A DNA stretch of 64,000 nucleotides from Anaerolineales bacterium. Lineage in GTDB: Bacteria; Chloroflexota; Anaerolineae; Anaerolineales; Villigracilaceae. The notes under the pieces were generated by a model, which saw only the letters and a program-made list of their open reading frames with translations, did no database searches and was not told where the DNA came from. The stretch covers positions 1 to 64,000 of the forward strand of contig JAEURC010000069.1 of NCBI GenBank assembly GCA_016789025.1. Reading direction: 5' to 3'. The translations under genes were made by a program, and so were the position numbers. Positions 58,181 to 64,000 of this stretch are shown here, piece by piece (the stretch's first letter is position 1; each line of letters begins with the position of its first letter).

Positions 58181-58228
58181 AGTATAACAAAAAAGAAGAC
58201 CTCACAAGTCTCCGAGACTGGTGAGGTC
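58181..58228 (-). terminator. msrA terminator overlapping the dusB promoter
   Basis: On the minus strand GACCTCAC and GTGAGGTC (58198-58228) form a stem with an inner AGTCTccGAGACT, followed by a T run. The last Ts run into the extended -10 TGTTATACT (complement of 58181-58186) of dusB, so the end of one unit and the start of the next are only bases apart. Confidence 0.8.
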
Positions 58229-58236
58229 TATACTTG

Positions 58237-58788
58237 CTATGCGGTCTGCTTCTTCAGCATCTCCAAATGATACTTGCGGAACTTCGCCACCTTCGGCGCG
58301 ACAACCGCCTGACAGTACGGCTGGTACGGATTGCGCGCGAAGTATTCCTGGTGATACTCCTCCGCCATATAGAACTTGTCCAGCTTTGATACTTCGGTGA
58401 CGATGGGTTTATCCCATATCTTCTGCGCGTTCAATTCCTTGATGAGCTCCTCGGCAACCATCTTCTGCTCATCATCGTGATAGAAGATCGCGGAGCGATA
58501 TTGCGTGCCAATATCGTTGCCTTGTCGATTCATCGTGGTTGGATCGTGGATGGCGAAGAACACATTCAATAGGTCACGATACGAGACGATATTCGGGTCG
58601 AAGCGAACCTGCACGACCTCGGCATGCCCCGTCGTCCCGTCACAGACTTCGCGATAGGATGGGTTCGCAACCTTGCCGCCAGCGTAGCCTGATTCCACGC
58701 CATCGATTCCCTTTACTTCGTCGAAAACGGCTTCGAGACACCAAAAACATCCCCCAGCCAATGTTGCGGTTTGAAGATTGGTATTCAT
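58237..58788 (-). CDS. msrA: Peptide-methionine (S)-S-oxide reductase
   Basis: 183 residues. The active-site Cys is in AGGCFWCLEAVFDEVKG, and the family motifs GYAGG, GHAEVVQVRFDP and FFAIHDPTTMNRQGNDIGTQ follow. It repairs oxidised methionine. No msrB is fused or adjacent. The gene has its own terminator. Confidence 0.94.
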   Translation of the reverse strand: MNTNLQTATLAGGCFWCLEAVFDEVKGIDGVESGYAGGKVANPSYREVCDGTTGHAEVVQVRFDPNIVSYRDLLNVFFAIHDPTTMNRQGNDIGTQYRSAIFYHDDEQKMVAEELIKELNAQKIWDKPIVTEVSKLDKFYMAEEYHQEYFARNPYQPYCQAVVAPKVAKFRKYHLEMLKKQTA

Positions 58789-58866
58789 GATAAGTTCTCC
58801 TTTACTTTGATCTGCCAGTTAGACAACCCGTTGTGATGAAAACTTATTACGAAAGGGTTACGGAGT

Positions 58867-58902
58867 ACAAAGAGAGCGGAGGAAATTCTCCGCTCTCTTT
58901 GT
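58867..58902 (-). terminator. Rho-independent terminator of the secreted propeller gene
   Basis: ACAAAGAGAGCGGAG and CTCCGCTCTCTTTGT pair around GAAATT, downstream (minus direction) of the gene ending at 58964. The same arm AGAGCGGAG is reused in the terminator of clpC at 61848. The gap 58789-58963 shows no gene. Confidence 0.85.
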
Positions 58903-58963
58903 ACTCTATTCATTTAAATATTATCCCGCACGGCTTGCCCAGCAAATTGTGCAAGATACAGTT

Positions 58964-61627
58964 TCACGGCAATCTGGCGTAATACAGCACCGGCGCCTCG
59001 TATGGCGTGCTGAAAAAGAGAAATTCGATTGTTTCCGGTCGGTTGAAGCCCTTCACGGACCATTTAACAGATGGGCTGGAATCGAACGCCGCCGAACCTG
59101 AATTCGCAATCACCAGGGTGGGGCTTGCCCATGTTCCGTTGGAGTTCTTCTTGATCACGCACATATCGTCCATCGAAAGGCAGGTTGTGGCGCCTCCGAT
59201 GGAGTTGAGCGGGTGCCCATGCCCAATGATGTAGATTTCGCCGCGGCTGTTGATTGCCAGCGCCGGGTCGTGCGTTAAAGCGTTGACCGCCTGGTCCACC
59301 CAGCCGGAACCGCTGTTGGTCACATAATGGATTCGTCCATAATCGCCTATGCTCCCATCGAACTCTTGAATATACACAAGATGTTTTGTCCCTGATGGGT
59401 CGATGATCAAACTTGGCGATTGATCGATATTTAACCCGGCCGATGTGCTGTGCCAGACCGGAGATGTGCTGGCGGTTTCAACATTACCCCAGATGCCGTT
59501 GCTTGCCCTGGTGCGCGTCAAGATTCGGGCCGGGTTGGTTGCCTCAGACACCCAGGCAATGGTGACCGAATTGTCTACCGGGGAAACCGCAATCGTGGGA
59601 TGATTCGAACTTCCTGCCGAATCCACTTGTGTGAAAGCGCCGGAGGGTGTGAGTGTATTCAACGCGGAATCATAAGTGTAGGCGCGGTGTTGAATATGGT
59701 TCGTACCGCTCCAATACACAAGATGCAAGTTGCCGCTTGTGTCTACCATGCCTGATACGCCCGTGGTGCCTACATACGGAGACGAAGGGAACGTGCCTCC
59801 ATTGGTTGCCAGCGTAATTGGAGATCGGAACGTATTCGTGGACGTATCGAAGGGATAATCCTTGATCTGACTGTTCTGCAGGTTGACCAGCACATGAATG
59901 ATCGTGCCGCCGTCATATACCGCATCGACCGAAATAGGATTGCTGGTTTCCGTCACCTGAACGGGACCGGTGAAGTCTGCGGCGGAGGCGGGCAATCCCG
60001 GGTTCACCGTCCGGTAGGCGCGAATCACACTCGACGATTGCTGGTTAACGAAGGCGTACACACGATCGTTTGCCGCGCGCACGATCTGATGCTGGGTCGA
60101 ATCTGTTCCGCCTGTGCCAATGGAGAAAACAACCGCCGCAGAGGGAGCAGATGTGGGAGTCAGGGAAGCGCCGGCGACCGGCGTTGAGGTGCGGGTTGCG
60201 GTTGCCAAAAGTGTTGGCGTAAGGGTGGGAATACTGATTGATGTGGATGTTTGGGTGGGCGTGTGGGTTAAGGTGGCAGGAATCACCGGGGTATTTGTGA
60301 CGCTACTTCCGGCAATATTTCCTCCGCCGAAATCATCGGCAAGCGCATTGCTTGCGCCGATAAACCATACCCCCACATATCCGCCGTTGGCGGCATACGT
60401 CCAGCCGCTGGCATCGCATGTTCCGATCAGGATGCCGTTCTTGTACACTTCCACGCTTCCGTTCGACCTTGCGCGCGCTCCCAGTTGGTCGCCGTTCGCC
60501 AGGGTGACGGGGATATTCGCGCCGCGTTGTACCCATCCTTGCGCGCTGGAGTATGTGAGTACCTGCACGGCTTGAAATTGCGGCCGGTATGTCACTGCTA
60601 TCACGCCGCTTGTATAGGTCGTCCGGCTTTGCGATTTTAGGAGCAGGGCGTTATCAGACCCCGAAGGGCCGATGGCTGAAAATGCGGCAAACACTTCCTG
60701 GTTCGTGCCAAATTGACTTGCGCCCCAAAATATTGCCCCGCCAGCCCCCACATCCATGCGGTTGGAGGCGATGGAGTAGCCGCTCGTCGTGGAAAACCAG
60801 TTTGCTCCGATACTTCCGTTGGCGCGATTGAACGTATCGAGGGCGGTTGATTGTGGAAACCCGCCCGGAGCGATGGTGGAAGTTTGGGATGCCGCCGGTG
60901 CCTGTGTGAAAGTTGCCGTTGGTGTGTAGATCGGGGTAAAGGTGCGTGTTGGCGTTAAAGGAGCAGGTGTGGAAGTATTTGTGGCGCTGCCTCCAGTCAC
61001 CGTTCCGCCGCCAAAATCATCGACAAAAGCATTGGCTGAGCCAATGAATATTAATCCAATGTAACCGCCGTTGGTTGCGTAGGTCCAGCCGCTCGCGTCA
61101 ACGGTTCCAAGGAGTGAATTATTTTTGTAGATCTCCACCAACCCGGTTGCGGTAACATGCCCACCGAGTTGATCCCCGTTTGCAAATACGGCAGATACAT
61201 TTGTTCCGCGTTGAACCCATCCTTGCGTGCCGGAAAAGGTCCACACCTGAACGCTTTGGCTTGCCGCTTTATATGAAACTGCAAGCACCCCACTCGACCA
61301 GGTGGTCCTACTTTGAGATTTTAACAAGAGCGCCTGATCCGAGCCGGCCGGGTCGATGGAGGAAAAAGTGACAAACGCTTCCTGGTTGGCGCCGTACTGA
61401 GCGCCCCAAAAAATGCTGTCGCCGTTCCCCACATCCACCGTGTTGGATGAAATGGCGTATCCTGTGGTCGCGCCAAACCAATTCGCTCCCAGTCCGCCGT
61501 TGGCGCGGTTGAAATTATCAAGCACAAGCGTGCTGATATTGAGCGCGGATGGCAGGGTTGTAAAACCAAGATTCCCAAAAACCAAACAACCGACAAGAAT
61601 TATCGCAAACAACTTGTTTTGATTCAT
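58964..61627 (-). CDS. Large secreted protein: two lectin-like domains, stalks and beta-propeller
   Basis: 887 residues from the ATG at 61627 (GGAG upstream), with a signal peptide (LFAIILVGCLVFGNLGFTTL). Two domains of about 190 residues are tandem copies: DNFNRANGGLGANWFG with FWGAQYGANQEAFVTFS, and DTFNRANGSIGANWFS with FWGASQFGTNQEVFAAFS. They resemble LamG/concanavalin-type sugar-binding sandwiches and are separated by T/P-rich linkers. The C-terminal 400 residues are blade-like, with TIAVSPVDNSVTIAWVS and PSLIIDPSGTKHLVYIQ, probably a sialidase-like or BNR propeller. Likely a cell-surface glycan-binding or degrading protein. Confidence 0.75.
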   Translation of the reverse strand: MNQNKLFAIILVGCLVFGNLGFTTLPSALNISTLVLDNFNRANGGLGANWFGATTGYAISSNTVDVGNGDSIFWGAQYGANQEAFVTFSSIDPAGSDQALLLKSQSRTTWSSGVLAVSYKAASQSVQVWTFSGTQGWVQRGTNVSAVFANGDQLGGHVTATGLVEIYKNNSLLGTVDASGWTYATNGGYIGLIFIGSANAFVDDFGGGTVTGGSATNTSTPAPLTPTRTFTPIYTPTATFTQAPAASQTSTIAPGGFPQSTALDTFNRANGSIGANWFSTTSGYSIASNRMDVGAGGAIFWGASQFGTNQEVFAAFSAIGPSGSDNALLLKSQSRTTYTSGVIAVTYRPQFQAVQVLTYSSAQGWVQRGANIPVTLANGDQLGARARSNGSVEVYKNGILIGTCDASGWTYAANGGYVGVWFIGASNALADDFGGGNIAGSSVTNTPVIPATLTHTPTQTSTSISIPTLTPTLLATATRTSTPVAGASLTPTSAPSAAVVFSIGTGGTDSTQHQIVRAANDRVYAFVNQQSSSVIRAYRTVNPGLPASAADFTGPVQVTETSNPISVDAVYDGGTIIHVLVNLQNSQIKDYPFDTSTNTFRSPITLATNGGTFPSSPYVGTTGVSGMVDTSGNLHLVYWSGTNHIQHRAYTYDSALNTLTPSGAFTQVDSAGSSNHPTIAVSPVDNSVTIAWVSEATNPARILTRTRASNGIWGNVETASTSPVWHSTSAGLNIDQSPSLIIDPSGTKHLVYIQEFDGSIGDYGRIHYVTNSGSGWVDQAVNALTHDPALAINSRGEIYIIGHGHPLNSIGGATTCLSMDDMCVIKKNSNGTWASPTLVIANSGSAAFDSSPSVKWSVKGFNRPETIEFLFFSTPYEAPVLYYARLP

Positions 61628-61736
61628 AGCAAAACTCCGGTGGATGACCAAATGATCCACAGCATTGATAACGTGTCTCGAAGAAACTTGAGCAACTGAA
61701 AATCGAATTTTTTGTCCCCAAAGTAACTGGGCTATC

Positions 61737-61785
61737 TTAACATTAATGTTTGAAGTACTGAATAGTATAAAAATACTATTTTCGT
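61737..61785. promoter_or_regulatory. A/T-rich palindromes upstream of the secreted propeller gene
   Basis: AACATTAATGTT and the perfect hairpin AATAGTATaaaaATACTATT (61761-61780) lie 110-150 bases before the minus-strand gene starting at 61627. They could be operators or promoter elements; no assigned regulator is in the window. Confidence 0.35.
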
Positions 61786-61847
61786 TTCAATGTTCGGCGG
61801 ATCAAGAAAACCGATGTGACCAACGCTTTGCGAATGCCCAAACACAA

Positions 61848-61875
61848 GAGAGCGGAGACTACGGTCTCCGCTCTC
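61848..61875 (-). terminator. Rho-independent terminator of clpC
   Basis: GAGAGCGGAGAC and GTCTCCGCTCTC pair around TACG, 18 bases downstream (minus direction) of the clpC stop, followed by a short T-rich run. Confidence 0.75.
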
Positions 61876-61893
61876 AATTTCTATTCCTGGTTT

Positions 61894-64000
61894 TTACACC
61901 ACCGGCTCTTCCTCAACTTCGGGAGCGTTCTGTTGCTCGAGGACGATCTCTCCGTCGGGATTCATGGTGACCAGGATCGAATCGCCGTGCTGGAATTCGC
62001 CGCTTAACAATTTGTCCGATAGCGGATCTTCCACCTTCTGTTGGATCACGCGGCGGAGGGGGCGGGCGCCGAATTCGGTATCATACCCAAGGTCCGCGAG
62101 GGAGGCGAGGGCTTCGGGTGTGGCGGTCAGGATGAGGTCATGTTCCTTGAGGCGCTCCGCTACTTTATCCAGTTCGAGCGAGACAATCTGCTGGATGTCT
62201 TCCTTGTTGAGCGCGCGGAAGATCACGGTCGCGTCGAGGCGGTTGATGAACTCGGGGCGGAACGCGCGCTTGAGCGATTCGTTCAACTTCTTGCGCATGT
62301 CTTCATACGAGAGCCGCTCTTCGGTCACTTCATCGCGTTTGAGCGCGAAGCCGAGCGACGATTGTTTCTTGATCACGTCCGCGCCGATGTTGGAGGTCAT
62401 CACGATGATCGCGTTGCGGAAATCCACTTTGCGGCCCTTCGCATCGGAGAGGTGACCCTCTTCCATGATCTGCAGCAGCATGTTGTGAACTTCAGGATGC
62501 GCCTTTTCCACTTCGTCGAACACGACAATCGAATATGGTCTGCGGCGCAAAGCTTCTGTCAATTGACCAGCCTCTTCGTAGCCGATGTATCCCGGAGGCG
62601 CGCCGACCAAACGTGAGGCGGTGTGCCTTTCCATGAACTCGGACATATCGAGTTGGATCGCGGCTTCTTCACTGCCGAACATAAATTTGGCGAGCGTTTT
62701 GGTTAATTCTGTTTTGCCGACGCCTGTGGGACCGAGGAACATAAACGAACCGATCGGGCGTTTCGGGTCTTTCAACCCGGCGCGCGCGCGGCGGACGGCG
62801 CGTGAGATGGCGATGATGGCGTCTTCCTGTCCGATGATTCCTTTGCGGAGTTCGTCTTCCATTTTGAGCAAGCGTTGCGATTCTGCTTCCGCAAGTTGCA
62901 TGAGCGGGACGCCCGTCCACATCGAAACCACTTCGGCAATGTCTTCCGCCGACACGACAGGGCTGTTCGCGCGATCCCAGCCTGTGCGCAGGCGTTCGAT
63001 CTGCTCGCTCAATTCCGTCTCGCGCTCCTGCCATTCGATGATGTCTTCGTTGTTGCCTTCTTCTTGCGCGAGCGAGCGGTTCTGGCGGGCTTGCCTTAAT
63101 TGGCTGAATAAATCCTTGGCATGTTTCGCGGCGGGACTCTTATACATGCGCACGCGAGACGATGATTCGTCGATCAGGTCTATCGCTTTGTCGGGGAGGA
63201 AGCGTTCGGTCACATAGCGAGTGGATAAATGCGCGGCAGCTTCAAGCGCTTCATCAGATATCACAAGGTGATGATGTTCCTCATAAGCGGAACGAATCCC
63301 TTTCAGGATTTGGATTGTCTCTTCCTCGGAAGGCTCGTCCACTTGGATGGGTTGGAATCGGCGTTCGAGCGCGGCGTCCGATTCGATGTGTTTGCGATAT
63401 TCGTCCATCGTGGTCGCGCCGATCACTTGCAACTCGCCGCGCGATAACGCGGGCTTGAGGATGTTCGCCGCGTCTACCGAGGAGCCAGCGGCTCCTGCGC
63501 CGACGAGCATGTGAACTTCATCAATAAAAAGAATTGCTCCAGATTGCTTCAACTCGTCGATCACGCGTTTGAGTCGTTCCTCGAACTGACCGCGATACAT
63601 CGTGCCAGCCACAAGCGAGCCGACATCGAGTTGCAGCAAGCGTTTGTTCATCAATGGGGCGGGAACATCGCCGTCAACGATTCGTTGAGCGAGTCCCTCG
63701 ACGATGGCGGTTTTACCCACGCCCGGCTCGCCGATCAACGCGGGATTGTTCTTCGTGCGCCGCGCCAAAATTTGAATGACGCGCTCGATCTCCATTTGAC
63801 GACCGATGACCGGGTCGAGTTTTTTCTCTTCGGCTTTGGTCGTCAAATCGCTTGCAAGTTGATCAATGAGAGGAGTTTTCTGATTAGGTTGCGCGCCTCG
63901 CGCGGGTCCCGCGCCGGCGGGCGTCGGTGAGGCAGAAGCGGATTCGTTCAGCACGCGGCGAGTCTGCCGGCGGATCTGATCCGGCGTCACGCCGAGTCGG
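61894..64000 (-). CDS. clpC: ATP-dependent Clp protease ATP-binding subunit ClpC, cut at window edge
   Basis: At least 701 residues visible; the frame continues past the right edge and its N-terminal domain is missing from the window. AAA1 has Walker [17 protein letters not shown] and Walker [16 protein letters not shown] short UVR-like middle region ([15 protein letters not shown] to LSEQIERL) distinguishes ClpC from ClpB. AAA2 has Walker [35 protein letters not shown], and the ClpP-docking-type loop LGF before [11 protein letters not shown]. It unfolds substrates for ClpP. The linker after the missing N-domain is Pro/Ala-rich. Confidence 0.92.
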   Translation of the reverse strand, partial: RLGVTPDQIRRQTRRVLNESASASPTPAGAGPARGAQPNQKTPLIDQLASDLTTKAEEKKLDPVIGRQMEIERVIQILARRTKNNPALIGEPGVGKTAIVEGLAQRIVDGDVPAPLMNKRLLQLDVGSLVAGTMYRGQFEERLKRVIDELKQSGAILFIDEVHMLVGAGAAGSSVDAANILKPALSRGELQVIGATTMDEYRKHIESDAALERRFQPIQVDEPSEEETIQILKGIRSAYEEHHHLVISDEALEAAAHLSTRYVTERFLPDKAIDLIDESSSRVRMYKSPAAKHAKDLFSQLRQARQNRSLAQEEGNNEDIIEWQERETELSEQIERLRTGWDRANSPVVSAEDIAEVVSMWTGVPLMQLAEAESQRLLKMEDELRKGIIGQEDAIIAISRAVRRARAGLKDPKRPIGSFMFLGPTGVGKTELTKTLAKFMFGSEEAAIQLDMSEFMERHTASRLVGAPPGYIGYEEAGQLTEALRRRPYSIVVFDEVEKAHPEVHNMLLQIMEEGHLSDAKGRKVDFRNAIIVMTSNIGADVIKKQSSLGFALKRDEVTEERLSYEDMRKKLNESLKRAFRPEFINRLDATVIFRALNKEDIQQIVSLELDKVAERLKEHDLILTATPEALASLADLGYDTEFGARPLRRVIQQKVEDPLSDKLLSGEFQHGDSILVTMNPDGEIVLEQQNAPEVEEEPVV

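Overview
The window looks like a chromosomal segment of a Chloroflexota bacterium, probably Anaerolineae. That is an inference from content, not from a marker gene: a bacterial mevalonate kinase next to a decaprenyl-phosphate phosphoribosyltransferase-type UbiA protein, the DUF3090/SCO1664 pair, secreted proteins on Thr/Pro-rich stalks, WD40 lipoproteins, many promoters sitting almost on the start codon, and a very dense load of small palindromic repeats. No rRNA, tRNA, CRISPR array or prophage was seen. A zinc-ribbon IS transposase start is cut by the left edge and clpC is cut by the right edge.

Layout. 1-7.4 kb (+): two related sensor histidine kinases (MASE1-PAS-PAS and PAS-GAF types) and a large membrane glycosyltransferase. 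7.4-25.2 kb (mostly -): a surface-glycan locus with nonulosonic-acid synthesis (NeuB, a NeuA-KdsC fusion, an SDR, a Gfo/Idh/MocA protein), PAPS synthesis (fused ATP sulfurylase/APS kinase), two sulfotransferases, two membrane sulfatase-superfamily enzymes, a capsule-type glycosyltransferase, an ArnT-like glycosyltransferase, and folK. Together these suggest a sulfated, sialic-acid-like surface polymer. 25.4-28.8 kb (-): a duplicated ClbS/DinB-like protein, homoserine dehydrogenase, SCO1664-like kinase and DUF3090. 29-32 kb (+): an IcmA-type acyl-CoA mutase and a PPi-type phosphofructokinase. 32-35.4 kb (-): a secreted SGNH hydrolase and RNase Z. 35.6-46.9 kb (+): FtsK, UbiA-mevalonate kinase-CPBP protease (overlapping genes), a KamB-like 16S rRNA methyltransferase behind an attenuator-like leader, a WD40 lipoprotein, RlmB, a family 1 glycosidase, a DUF4258/DUF2283 pair and an APH(6)-like phosphotransferase. 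47-51 kb (+): a heterodimeric ABC exporter. 51-64 kb: a beta-helical lipoprotein, a deaminase, RadA, a ZIP transporter, a split WD40 lipoprotein, DusB, MsrA, a large secreted propeller protein and ClpC.

The most unusual property is the repeat load. Families of hairpin repeats (CCCCTCTCC...GGAGAGGGG; CTGAGCGNAGCGAAG; REP-like stems with varied arms and similar loops) and degenerate short-word repeats fill intergenic gaps. They also appear in frame inside at least seven otherwise intact genes (capsule-type glycosyltransferase, Gfo/Idh/MocA, homoserine dehydrogenase, mevalonate kinase, APH(6)-like phosphotransferase, ABC exporter, radA), adding short low-complexity peptides. Other notable signals are a recurring extended -10 box (TGnTATACT-like) with six bases to ATG, which predicts leaderless mRNAs, and the leader of the KamB-like gene, which has a 10-codon ORF, an intrinsic terminator and a hairpin that buries the Shine-Dalgarno sequence.
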